Shown: positions 1-13,400 of the stretch, one piece after another | How the letters are laid out: the number at the start of each line of letters is the position of its first letter | How positions within the stretch are numbered: position 1 is the stretch's first letter | Source: Acanthaster planci | Lineage: Eukaryota; Echinodermata; Asteroidea; Valvatida; Acanthasteridae | Reading direction: 5' to 3' | DNA: 64,000 bases | Assembly (NCBI RefSeq): GCF_001949145.1 | Contig: NW_019091384.1 | Coordinates: forward strand, 953,214 to 1,017,213 | Program-made: the position numbers and the translations under genes | Notes under the pieces: generated by a model | What the model saw: only the letters and a program-made list of their open reading frames with translations | The model's database searches: none | Told to the model about the DNA's origin: nothing

Positions 1-1301
1 CCGATCAAGTGCGTGATTTATTTTTCCTCAAACTCTCATAAAGCATGGAGCATACAGTGCTTAGTGAGTAATACTGGCAATGGTAATGGTTTAATTCTTC
101 TTGTAAACAAGGTTTCATGCTTGCCTGTTGAATGTGGAGAACAAAGATTAAAACATGGCCTAGTGTGTAAATTTGGCCTTTGAAATGCAGCACTTATTGA
201 GGTGGACATGTCCCATGAATTTTGAAAAATTTATGTTTTTTTTTAGATTATAAGCCAATACTTGAAAAATGTTTCGTAGGCTTTTTGCAACAAAATGGAT
301 TCGGTGCCTTTGTTGCACTACAATTTAAAAATGCTTCTTTGCCTCACTTAGAAAGTAATTTAGTACAAAATATACCACTGGCAGATCCAGGAATTTTTCC
401 AATGGGGAGGTTAGGTTTAGATTTTTATTTTTATGTCTCATTTTTGCCAAAAAGTCTATATTGTTTACAGTAGCGCTGTTGCACTTACTTGACTTATGTT
501 TCTTATTAATTTCTTCATTTTTTACCCTTTTGGGGGGCTTCAGAGCAGGGGGATTCCACCCCCAGATCCGCCGCTGTATACAATACATTACATGCATTTT
601 ATTTGTAAAAATGGGGTTGAACTTGAAGACGGCGGCATGTGCCCCTTTTCATTCAGAATTTTCCAAAGCGGTTCATGGCCAAAAAGATCGGTCTAGAGGA
701 CTATTGTACAACTTTCTACCACTGCTTTGGTTTCCCTCCTCTCCTATCACATTTCGCTCAATTGTTTTTTCTTGTCAAAGCATTATCAGCCTCTAAACTG
801 GAAAAATGGATGTGTATTTGTGATTGAGTGACGACAAACAGTGCCCTCACGCGACCAGTTTTTACGGTCAAAAAATCATTTCATTCAGCGCCCGCGCGGG
901 AAAGAAGAAATCCCGGATGCCACGCAGGGGGATCGACACGTGTTAATGGTCATGAATACAATGGCCACCATTGAAAGACTACAGTTGAAAATTTTTGACT
1001 TTGTGAAGGATTCTGGCTATTGTTCCTGCGGAATTTAGACCTGTGGCTGTTACGTTTTTTACTGATGTGGTCATTCTTGGGCTGATACTACGTTTACATA
1101 GACGAGAGCCATGCGGGCTTGAAAACCTGGCCATAGATGTGGAGACCATAGACATTCTCCTCCAGGTCTGTGGTAGCCACTGCTTTTCTTGCGCTGGGAA
1201 GTTTCCCTCTGTTAATGCGTAGTGACTAGACGAAGGTTCCGTGTCGTGGATGTATTGCTGCGGATTTTGGATTTGGAAATTTCTCGTCGTTTAAGTCAGC
1301 C
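1..1301. other. 5' flank of the CUB gene, no coding exon recognised
   Basis: I see no convincing coding exon here. The stretch holds one MITE-like repeat (376-576) and presumably the promoter and 5' untranslated sequence of the CUB gene that starts at 1302. No clear TATA box or initiator could be singled out. The short ORFs present show no recognisable domain. Confidence 0.4.
376..576. repeat. MITE-like element with imperfect terminal inverted repeats
   Basis: The left end (about 376-391, containing gcagatccagg) and the right end (about 562-576, containing ccagatccgccgctg) are imperfect inverted repeats, roughly 11 of 16 positions by eye. They flank about 170 bases containing G-rich and C-rich tracts. 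No coding capacity is visible. This is consistent with a decayed non-autonomous DNA transposon. Confidence 0.4.
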
Positions 1302-1451
1302 ATGTTCAAAAGGACAAGGACAGGATTTTGGTTGATTCTGCTGATTGTGGCCGTAGTGGGGCACGTGTTGCCATGTCGTTGTGAAAACCTAGACGGGGGA
1401 ACAGGCGATGGTGGTGTAGGGTGGTTTCTTCGGGCAATCTTCGGCTCGCAG
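1302..1451 (+). CDS. CUB gene exon 1: signal peptide
   Basis: This exon encodes 50 residues. A basic start (MFKRTRTG) precedes a hydrophobic core (FWLILLIVAVVGHVL) and a probable cleavage region around PCRC. It ends CAG|GTAGGT in phase 0, which matches the next exon. It is too short to stand out as an ORF; the signal peptide and the phase agreement are the evidence. Confidence 0.7.
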
Positions 1452-4400
1452 GTAGGTTCAAGTTGACGTTCGCCAAGTAGGCCTAAGCACGCAATGCTCA
1501 ACTTGCCGAAAGAGGCCTACCAGTTTCCTTGTTTATCAGCTGATGCAGTCGATATTTTCTCTAAGAACATGTACACGTAGGCCTGTCGGTAACTAAACCG
1601 ACTCTGTACTTACCAGCTTACATGATAACTGCTGTATTAAGTAAAAGAGACGCAAAGATTTGTCGGCAGTCACCCTTTTAAAAGTATACAAATTTAGAAG
1701 TTTGTATCAGTCCACCGGTGCGGGGGGGGGCTGCGGCTGTCCCCCCCCACCTTAGAAAAGTAAGTTATTTTAGCCCCCTCAACACTTTATAGGCCTACCT
1801 TTAGGCCTATAGGCCATTGGGGAGGTATTCTTTTCAGTCTGCTGGCTGGGGATTCACCCCCCCCACACACACTTTTAAAACCGTTCCGTTGCTGTTGTCT
1901 CGGTCCCAGGTTCATTTCTGGTTCAAATGTGAACACCGAGCGAAGCAACTTAGTTGAAGTTAGCTACATGTACATTCATCGAATTTTCACAATGTTCCAA
2001 TTATTTTTATGGTAATGCCTTCTTAGAAGGCTTTAAATTTGCATTCAAATGATAGGTCTCCCGCCTCCTTAAGGCTACTAGAACAGAAGTCATGATGAAA
2101 TAGTTGTGCACCGAAATATTTGATATGCGTAACAGGTCAAATACTTGTGACCTTTAGAAGATATTGAGATGTTACAATTTCAAATATCTGTACCTGGTAT
2201 ACAGTGCGGAACTGGAATTTTTTGTGAAGGGGAGTGAACCAGAATTTCTCCCAACCATCGGGGGTTCTCAGTGCCCCTCCCCTCCTCGTAACGGGGGATT
2301 TGAATCGATAATAATGGCCAGGAAAATCAATAATAACCATGTTTCAGTTTTCTTCTTGAATGCAACTCGAGTCTAACATGTACCTCGGGTAAGTTAAAAA
2401 AAATAGAATCAAGGTACTGTACGTGTAATTGGGATTTCCGTGAACGTCGCTGTGTCATTTTGTGGGTTGACTAAATATTTTGGAAAAAATTTTTATGGCG
2501 AATGCAAAGTTTTTAAAGTCAATTGAGGTCTGTAGAGACCGCCAATCGCATTTTCATTCTTCGTACAAGCACCCCTTTGGTATTAATCAAGGTCAAAAGC
2601 GACGGTCACACAAAGATTCCAAAATAACATCAGGAATAGCGTTACCAATGTCTAGGGTCCGTGAATTTAGCTATTGAAGCTACATGTATCTAGCTATTGA
2701 AGTTCTAGAATCTTGTCAAGATGCACTAAGCTTTTGGAAAGGACCAGTGGAGGAATGATGAATTCAGACTAGGCAGGGTCATCTCACTAGAAGACTTAAA
2801 ATGCTAATGTTTAGAGGATGTGGTGTCAAGTTCACATATTCCAACTAATTGGTTCATGTATTCAACTATGTGCACTTTAAAGTAGTTACTACAGTATGCG
2901 TTCATGGATATCTGTTTCTAAAAATGAATGTTGCATGACATTGTGCAATTTAGTCAAAAATAATATCAAATTTGTGCCCCCGGGCCACCTCTTACAGGCT
3001 GAACACCAGTTCCAATCATCTGCTGGTCATGGTCGATTGCGTAGAGGTACTTCCAAAGGTAAGCTCAGCATGCTGGTAATGATCCACCATACATTGTTAA
3101 GTTTGAACTGTCATTGTCATGTTTTGAATCTATAGATTACCCTACAAAATTGATTTTCATCTCTGGTTCTGTGATCAGTGATATGAGGTTTCCTCTGTTA
3201 CTGTGTTGTAAGGTTTAAGTAAGTGTACTGATTAGCTGGTGGACTTGATGCTAATCAACATGTGTATACATCATATGCTGGCAGTGGGTATGCCCTGTAT
3301 TGTCAACCCTGCTTGAGCTACGTGTAGTTACCATTATTAAGAGCATGGAGGAAGGACACAGAAGGAGTTTCAACTCTGGCACATCAAAGTGCTCGATCAT
3401 CGCTGCCCGGTCAGACAAACAATAGTAAACATTCCAAAAATACCTGATTACTGCCTGCAGCTTAGCCGGACAAGTGGGGCCAGTAATATTGTAACAATAT
3501 TTGAGGTGTTTTCTTTGTAAATAAGTACAATTTATTGCAGTCACCAGGAAACAGAAAGAAAAAATATCTAACATTAGATTTACTTTTGCCGTTTTGAATA
3601 ATTTTTCAAAGATTTTGATGCCCTTTTCCATTATCCATGCATATGTTTGTAAGTTTATTTTGTCACTCCAAAACATCAGTTTTCAAAGTCTTTGTACGAG
3701 TTTGGCTAAGACTGGCCAACAACATGTTAAACACCACAGGACAGTTAAGTTCACGAAAAACAAAATGCGCCGTTTCATCACAGGGAGTGATCATGAGATC
3801 TCATAGAATACCTTTTTGTGTAAATTCCGTAATAAAAATAAAACTCAAACTCTTACAGACAGCGTGGCTCTTTATTCCCAAAAGAAATCCATAAGAAAGC
3901 ATTCGATAAGGGCTATGACTGCACATGAACAGTTTGGGTACACAGCCTAGTAAAAGTAACTACGCAAGCGCTAAATTTGATTTTGTTGTCGGATCATATC
4001 AAGCACCATCGATGGCATGAATATTCAACTTAATATACCGCACTTCACAACGTTTTAGGAATGCAGATTACCAACGAAAAATTGCAGCGATGATCACGGG
4101 CAACAAAGGGGGCTTATGGTTGCAAAACAGGTGGTGAGTAGCAGGCATGCGCTGCGCTCTGGCCATGGATATACCAGGCATGCCAGAATTGGCCAGAAGA
4201 ACTGATGTTATAGCCCGGGCAGTTCAAACTCCTGTGTCTTTCCTCCTTGGTAAGAGTAACCTAAGCTTAAGAACAGGCATACATGTACATGTAGCTTAAG
4301 CACTCAAAGCCTATTTCTGACATGGCTATTATGTTCTACATGCACATTGCTGCTGCCATAACTGCCAATTGAGTGACTCGGTTACCAAAATTGAATGGAC

Positions 4401-7400
4401 AGACCAGGATAAGTTTTTATTCAATGGCTTCACGAAGAAAGAACATAGAACGTAGAGAAAATTTTTTTTTTATTATCGTTTTGGCTCTCTTTCTGGCATG
4501 AGAAGTTCTTTGTCTTGCACTGGATACAGGTGACAGCCTACCAAACCATAACGGCAAAACAAAAATAGATTAGATTGCTCTACAATCATGCATGAATCCA
4601 AGAAGTTGACGAAGTGTAACAGACTCAACCAATGCCACACTCAATTGGTCATGGTGTCATCTTTTCAGTGCAGGATAAACTTGGTGTAATAATTTTTTTA
4701 CCAAATCTATGGAAAACAGCCAAATCACGATCTACCTGGGGCAAATTTCATTCCGCACTTTCCGCTTTCACAAAGAGGCGAATTTGTCTTCCATGGACAT
4801 AGCGTTAGCAATGAAAGGTAAAACCATGGGTATACTCGTTTTGCCATTTTTACGAAGAGGCAGATTTAATGCCGGAAATGTATACAAATGTAACACGCTA
4901 TAGCAAATAGCACTTGTTTTCACTAGTAAACAAAAGTCCCATCAATTTTAGCATTTTCACGAAGAGGCGGATTTGTTTGTTCACAAGAAGAACAATGTTA
5001 ATTAACTTCCATGAATATCATTTCACAGTTTTGTGTCACACCCTCTTTCATGCAGTAGCTGTGGTTAAATCAAAGGCATGCTAAATACTGGGGAAAGAAG
5101 CATTTGAAAAAGCGACCAACTTCAAATGCAATTTTCTCAGAACCTTCAATGTAGGTTTTACTCTCTGGTGAGAAATTCGCCTCCTTGTGGAAATGGTGAC
5201 TAAGTGTTGTCCAGTGATTCCTAACATGCCGAAAATTATGCTTTTGTGTCCCTTCAGGTTGCAGACAAACTATTCAAGCTGACTCAGGTTACATCCGCTC
5301 ACCAGGATTCCCCTCCTCTTACAGGCCCAATCTCCTGTGTGAATGGACAATACAAGTACCAGCTCGTAAACAGGTACGTACGTTGCACTGGAAAATTTAA
5401 TTCAGTGCATGGACGGAGTGTTTCATCACCTACATGGAGTAATTTGTTTACTGTTCTTTACTTGTATTCTAATGCTTTGACTTGAAATTTAGAAACTCTG
5501 ACTCAAATCTCAAAGAATCGAGATTGAAACTCAAATTACATGTACTTGGGTAACAGACAGTATGTATCTTGTTCAGCTACCTTTAGTAAAAGTAGCATGT
5601 GCTCCAGAAATTACTTTCTGTAAATAAAGCATTTAGTGGGTTTCTCTTGTTGGTATGATCAGTTGATAGGACAATGTTTATTGGTGCTGTAATTTTTTTC
5701 ATATGAAACTGAATTTGGCTGTTTTCAAAATCATAAATGCATTGCGAATATTATGTCATAATATTCTTTCACCATTCAGCCATGTTAAACCAATTTTACC
5801 TGCCTCTGTTAGGCACAACTGGGCAGTCACAGTACATGTGCAGTTCTCCTTTATGCCCAACATTAGCTGCCAAATGAACATAGCTTCTCGGGCTGTGACC
5901 ACAATTTCCATCATTGACCAGGAGCTATTGGATCAAATGCCAGGCAGGCAGTCAGGAAGTGGTATCAAATTTGGGTTTACTCACAACTTTATATACGCAA
6001 GACAGGGTTCGGTTGTGCTAGGAAAAAGTGTAAAGTATTAATCGATTCAAGGAATTTTGGGAAAAAAGTGACATTTTGGAACAAATGGTCAGAACCAAAT
6101 ATAGTGGCTATGGCCACAAGTATATCTGGTAAAACAGTTGGCCCTTCAGTCCAGTGCTACAGCATGTGTCATGGAAGGCTCATATTGGCCTGTTCATGTA
6201 ACTCCAGCACCCATTGCATTGTGAGTGGTGACACAAATTCCCAAGGATGCACAGAGAATTACTGAATTCCCTTAATTCCCTGAAATCGATAAGAATAACA
6301 ATAGTTTAATTTTATTGTATCCTCTCCATGGCCAGCCTGTCAGAGAGTAATTTGTTAAAAAAATTGCATTCCACTCCTGCCCATATAGCTTACTGAGAAA
6401 TTAATAGGATTGGCAGAAAAAGATATCTGTGAATTGTTTGCAACCCAGCTCTCCTAGTCCTAACTTGGTATGAATTAACCAAATAAAGTGTTTATGTACG
6501 TAGGCCCACACATTACTATTGGACAGTTGGTCAAGAATGCTGGTCTTGACAGACACCAGGGAGTTCGGGATAATTTTCATGTCTTTTGGATCATCTTATA
6601 AACGGCCTTTTGTAACAAAAAGTTGCTGCATTATTGCTGCCGCCTGTTGCCACTCCTCTCTTAAAGCTTGTCATATTCAATCATCTCAGGTATCCAATTA
6701 TATTTGAGCTCTTCTCATGCACATGTGCAGCACTGTGGTGGGGTGTGCACATAAGTGCTGGTAGTTTACTTGGTATCTAAACTCCACATTGTTGGTTCCA
6801 TTCCATGCTGGCTTGACATTGAAGCTGTGCTATAGATGGCAACTAGTTGCATTGCACACACGCTACTGTGTTTTTTCCTCCAGAAGGAAGTTTTTTTTCA
6901 GAGTTCACATTATGATTAACCCTTCTGAGTTAACATTTTACACATTTAGAGTGTGCCGCTTTGTTTCCTACTGGGTCACAGGGGCAGGAGTGCAGATTAG
7001 AAATGGAAGTCAAGTGGGGTTCACACAACTAGTGAAATGGCATTAAGGCCAACAGTACCCTTGGCCGGGGATCAGCTCCGTTTTCAGACTTTCAAACTGT
7101 GATGGGACTATACATGTATGTGCAGGCAGACCTTGTGATGCAACAGTGATAAACTTAAAAAGAAGTCATCACAATAAGATCAAATATTGCAGTAAGTTTC
7201 GCCTGATGACTTGATCTAAAACAAAAACTGGATATCAAACAATGTGGAGAGGGTTTGGTCAAGACTTCATGGGGTTTGAATTGTAAACGTTGTGGAGTTA
7301 ACGTGCAGTGGGATGAGAACATTAGCAGTATGTATGTATGTAGGGGGATTGCTTTTTGTGTATGTATGTGCATTATGGTGGCACTCACATGTCCTGCCAA

Positions 7401-10400
7401 GCTCTAAAAATAACTGTGTACATGTATTTGGGCAGGCTGCCATGGGGTCACAAGGTCATTGCATGAAGTGACTTGTGAAGTGTACATTGTAAAACATTGT
7501 TATACTTTTTTGGCTGGTTGGGAGAGACGAGCGGGACATCGGTGGTGGAGGTGGATGCAATAAAAGGAAGGAAAGACAGCGGAAGGCCTAAAAGCTGCTG
7601 TGTAAAGAACCCTATTTATTTTCCTCACTGGAGCCTTTGCTGAAATCAGCTTATTGCTACATGTATGTACTTGAGAGTCCGCGGTGCTGCAAGGAAGCAT
7701 GTTTTTGATGTAGCTTAGAATGTAAATGCCCCCCTGCAGGCCTCTATCTTGCAGAGCTGGGAAGCCTGTACATGTCTGTACTACCTCTTGTTGGCATCTG
7801 TCCTGCAAAGTGGGATGACAATAGTCTACCCTACTCTTGTATATATAGCAGACAGCAGTAGTGGCCTCCGTGTTTTGAATGAAGAGGTGCTGGGCTTTTA
7901 CAGAACAGGGCACCCTACGTGGAGAACAGCCGGAGATATGAGACAGACATATTTTTCGTGATAATGTCTGTCTTAGAAGTTATTAAGCAGCACTCCAGAA
8001 CAAAAGAAAGGGGATTAAAAAGGTTCTTCTCTTTAAAATTTGAAAAAAGGGGGGGGGCTCAGGTTACACCCAACTGGGTCTTCTAGTAGAGAGGTAAAGT
8101 TTGCTGTTTGATTTCGCTATTTACCATTGTGTACTCCTTGCTGTCCAACATCTCTGACTGTTACTGTTTACGATTTCAATTGGCCAGCCATTCTCTGAAG
8201 TATCTGTGCTGGACAAGTAGGTTGGAGGTCGTACGTATAGGTTCAGTTCCTATCGGAGCAAACTTAATCCCCACGAAGAGTTTTTCGTGATGTAACTTTT
8301 TGCTTTTTAATTTACATTACAAAATGGACTGCAAGTGGCCCTAGAAATCCAAATATCTGCCTCTTGTTTCTGTGCAATGACCTGTGCTTGCCAGTGTTAT
8401 TGAAGTTGAACTAAACTTTCCAGTTACCACATTCCTGGTTGTTGACATGATGTCAGTTTATTCACTTGCTTTATGAAAAGGTTCAGATTTAATTTAACAT
8501 ATCCACTACTTAAAATTCTTGACCGTATTTTCTTTTTCCAGATTCTGATGCGCTTTATTCTCTTGGATGTTAGAGGCGGTGCCAGTGGGAAATGCACTGA
8601 ACAAGAGGACTACCTGATGATCCGAGATGGTACCAAATCTGGGCGACATCTTGGAATTTTCTGCAGTCCATCCCCAAACTCCGGACAACCTTCACCTATC
8701 GTGTCAATCACCAGTAAGGTTTGGATCATCTTCCACAGCAATGAGAAACAGTCAGGAAAGGGCTTTCTGATTAGCTTCATTTCGGTTGAGTCGTTAAGTC
8801 ACTTGGATTATGTTGCCAACCAGCTGACATTTGAACCACGTTCCGGATCCACTGAGCCAACTCCCACTGTAGACAAGCCAGAAAAGTCACTGTCCACAGA
8901 GTTTGTACCCATGCAAAGAAATGTAGATTTAACAACAATAGATCTGCCATTTGAATCCATTGCATTTGGAAATCCCAACAGGGGCCTTGTGCAGTATGTC
9001 ACCCAAGATGGCTCAACAGTGGTCACTAAAACTTTTTCTCCTCCAGTTGTCACTGAATTGAGACAGCAGACTGTTGCAGATACATCTCGAGTGAGCCTCT
9101 TCACGACTCAGCAAAGAAATGGCTTTAGTCCATCATTTCCCTCAAAGCCCATTCTTGAACCACACAAGGAGCAGTCACAGTCCCAACCATTCTCTGACAC
9201 CCAAATGAAGTCCATTACAGAGCAACCACTACAGACACCTACTGGTGATGCTTCGCAACCTAAAACCGGGGAGCAAACCAAATCTCCTGACCTGTCACCT
9301 TCAGTTACAGCAAGTCAGCTGACAAGATCTTTCATGATGGAACCTCACACAGCAGAACTGAGTACTGAATTGCCCCGTGTTACTCTAAAGGAATCATATG
9401 TTAGCACTGAGGTACCAGTGACTGCCTCTGAGCAGACTTCGAGAATGACCACCAAGCAGCCTCTTGTCACAACTAAAGAACAATTAGCATTGAGCTTTTA
9501 TGGTGATGCAAGGTCTGTACCAACCACTGGACAACAGTTTACCTTGATTAAAGGTTCACCGACTACCAGCTACTGGAATAAGATAGATCATCACACCCTG
9601 ACTGGAGCTGAAACTCTTCCATTTACAAAACGGCAGGACCAAACACAAATCAGAACAAAGCCCCTGACGGATCAACTCAATGCAGGGGAATTCCAAACAC
9701 ATTTTACAACTTTGTCTCCCATTTTCACGGCAAAGCCCATTGAAGCCTTCACTGCAACAGAGCAACTGAAATCGACGAACAGCCAACCATTAGTTCCTCC
9801 AACCCACTACCAGCAGCCACTGCAAACTTTTGGAAAACATACTACTGGTCAGCAGAATACTGGTGTGATGCCTGTGCTCACCCAGCCCCGGTCCATTACT
9901 CAGGGACAAAGTCACATTGAGCAAGAGAGTACCTCAGAATCTGTTACCCAACGCGATACCCAGCCTTCTACTGAAGGCCACACTACTCATCAGCAAGTCT
10001 CAAGTCCCCTTGAACTCTTCCCTTTTGGTCAAACTCCAAAAATAATTACTAATCGGGGAGCTATTCCTCAGCAAGAACTGCAGCCATCTACTCAAATCGC
10101 TAGTGCTGACCAGGAAGGCATTCTTTTGACCAAACTACAGCTTTTTACTCGAACACAAAAGCCAATGAGACAACTTACTCATCAGCAAACTGAAGCTGAT
10201 TTCAAACCTCAGCTTTTAACACAAACCCCCCGACCAACAGAACAGAGCATGAGCACTCACCAGCAAGTTGGTACTGAACCTGAATACCAGTCTGTCACTC
10301 TTAGAGAACACAAAACACTTCTAACCCAGCTTCCTTTGAGAGCCTCAAACACCATGACACATACTAGAGGTGGGGGAGAAGCACAAACCATTAAGCCCTG

Positions 10401-13400
10401 GGACTTTGACACCAAGTTAGATAGGCCCTCTGGCGAATTACAATCACCAAATTATCCAGATGCTTACCCAATGGGTGTGCACTACCGCTGGAACATAACT
10501 GTCAGCCCACGTGGTGTCATTGTTCTCAATTTTACTGATTTTGACCTGGACTCGGCTCCAAATAACAATAGCTCATGTGACGAAAGATACGCTTATATTA
10601 AAGTTGAGGATGAAGGTGGCATTGAACATGTTTTTTGTGGTCACAAAATTCCTCCATTGGTAGTATCAACTTTAAATAAGCTGATTATTACATTTGTTAG
10701 TAGTTATGGATATGGCAAAGGGTTCCATGCACTTTACTTAATGCAAAAAACGAAGGACCGTGTTGCCCCTCCTGATGTCTCAACATCAGAGCATGTCTGT
10801 GGAGGTGGCTTTCATCAACCCAGTGGTAGGATTCAATCACCCAACTTTCCTGATGACTTTCAAACTGGTATTAGGTGCCACTGGAATATAACAGTTGATG
10901 TCGGACAAGTCATTATTATAAATTTTACTGCTTTTGACTTGGATTCTGTACCAGTGGACAAGTGGTGCAGTGAGAGATATGCACATGTGAAAATAGTAGA
11001 TGGAATTGGAGGGAATAGTTGGACTTACTGCGGTCAGGAACTTCCACCCGTCTTTGTTTCTTCGAGTAATACAATAAGCATCACCTATGAGAGTGAGTTT
11101 GGCTACAGTGGAGGTTTCAGCGCTGTATACAGTGTCTCTCAGATGGACAGAGCATCAGCATCTACTCCCCCCAAAGCCCAAATACCACCCTTGCTAACAA
11201 CCAGACCATTGTATGATTGTGGAGGATATAGGACTGCATCAAGAGGTGTCATTCAGTCACCTAACCTGCCTGAAGAACTTGAGTTGGGTGTCAACTGCAA
11301 GTGGATTATCACAGCCCCCGTTGGGCAACATNNNNNNNNNNNNNNNNNNNNNNNNNNNNNNNNNNNNNNNNNNNNNNNNNNNNNNNNNNNNNNNNNNNNN
11401 NNNNNNNNNNNNNNNNNNNNNNNNNNNNNNNNNNNNNNNNNNNNNNNNNNNNNNNNNNNNNNNNNNNNNNNNNNNNNNNNNNNNNNNNNNNNNNNNNNNN
11501 NNNNNNNNNNNNNNNNNNNNNNNNNNNNNNNNNNNNNNNNNNNNNNNNNNNNNNNNNNNNNNNNNNNNNNNNNNNNNNNNNNNNNNNNNNNNNNNNNNNN
11601 NNNNNNNNNNNNNNNNNNNNNNNNNNNNNNNNNNNNNNNNNNNNNNNNNNNNNNNNNNNNNNNNNNNNNNNNNNNNNNNNNNNNNNNNNNNNNNNNNNNN
11701 NNNNNNNNNNNNNNNNNNNNNNNNNNNNNNNNNNNNNNNNNNNNNNNNNNNNNNNNNNNNNNNNNNNNNNNNNNNNNNNNNNNNNNNNNNNNNNNNNNNN
11801 NNNNNNNNNNNNNNNNNNNNNNNNNNNNNNNNNNNNNNNNNNNNNNNNNNNNNNNNNNNNNNNNNNNNNNNNNNNNNNNNNNNNNNNNNNNNNNNNNNNN
11901 NNNNNNNNNNNNNNNNNNNNNNNNNNNNNNNNNNNNNNNNNNNNNNNNNNNNNNNNNNNNNNNNNNNNNNNNNNNNNNNNNNNNNNNNNNNNNNNNNNNN
12001 NNNNNNNNNNNNNNNNNNNNNNNNNNNNNNNNNNNNNNNNNNNNNNNNNNNNNNNNNNNNNNNNNNNNNNNNNNNNNNNNNNNNNNNNNNNNNNNNNNNN
12101 NNNNNNNNNNNNNNNNNNNNNNNNNNNNNNNNNNNNNNNNNNNNNNNNNNNNNNNNNNNNNNNNNNNNNNNNNNNNNNNNNNNNNNNNNNNNNNNNNNNN
12201 NNNNNNNNNNNNNNNNNNNNNNNNNNNNNNNNNNNNCATTCCTGATATTTCAACATCTGAACAGATGTGTGGAGGTAGCCTTTACCAACCCAGCGGAAGA
12301 ATTCAATCACCCTACTTTCCTGATGACTTTCAGGCTAGTATTAGTTGCCACTGGAATATAACAGTGCAAGTTGGACAAGTCATTGTTTTAAACTTTACTG
12401 CTTTTGACTTGGATTCTGTGCCAGTAGATGATTGGTGCAGCGAGAGATATGCTCATGTGAAAATTGTTGATAAGATTGGAGAGAATAGTTCAACCTACTG
12501 CGGACAGAAGCTTCCACCAGTTTTTGTTTCTTCCAGCAATACAGTAAGCATCACATATATAAGTGAGTTTGGCTACAGTGGAGGTTTCAGCGCTGTATAC
12601 AGGGCCTCTGAGAAGGACAGAGTTTCAACACCTGCTTCCCCTAAGGTCCCAAAACCACATGCACCAACAACAAGATCCCTGTATGATTGTGGGGGACCCT
12701 TAACTGCATCAAGAGGTGTCATTCAGTCACCTCAACTGCCTGAAGAACTTGAGTTGGGTATCAACTGCAAGTGGATTATCACAGCCCCAGTTGGACAAAT
12801 CATTGTGCTGAATTTTACCAATTTCGTCATGGACTCGGCTCCTATTGAAGATGGTCAGTGTGATGAAAGATATTCTCACGTCAAAGTTTCTGAGGGGCAA
12901 ACTGATGGTACAGGTATGGAAGGAATATTTTGCGATCAGAAAAGGCCTCCATCAGTAGTTTCCTCTTCAAATATACTTACTGTCACATTTAGCAGCGGCT
13001 ACGGATATGGATATGGAATTGGATTCCGCGCTGAGTACTTTATGCAAGAAGTAGAAGACCGTGTTGTAATTCCTGATACTTCAACATCTGGACAAATGTG
13101 TGGCGGTAGCTTTTACCAACCCAGCGGAAGGATTCAATCACCCAATTTTCTTGATTTTCAGACTGAAATTAGTTGCCATTGGAATATAACAGTGCAAGTT
13201 GGACAAGTCATTGTTTTAAACTTTACTGTTTTTGACCTGGATTCTGTGTCCGTAGATGATTGGTGCAGTGAGAGATATGCTCATGTGAAAATAGTGGATG
13301 GGATTGGTGGGAGTAGTTCAACTTATTGCGGTCAGGAGCTTCCACCAGTTTTTATTTCCTCCAGTAATACAATAAGCATCATGTACATAAGTGATTTTGG

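Noticed and set aside
3251-3676. 141-codon minus-strand open frame in CUB intron 2
   Set aside because: No recognisable domain, no supporting splice sites or neighbours; composition fits chance in intron sequence.
7500-7913. 137-codon minus-strand open frame in CUB intron 3
   Set aside because: No domain, no start context or family resemblance; likely chance.
8473-8541. ATG at 8473 as the start of the giant CUB protein
   Set aside because: It lies before a good acceptor (tttttccag at 8541); using it gives half a CUB domain and no signal peptide, whereas the upstream exons fit in phase.
11213-12361. Long frames on both strands across 11.2-12.4 kb
   Set aside because: They are open only because the run of N is read as X.
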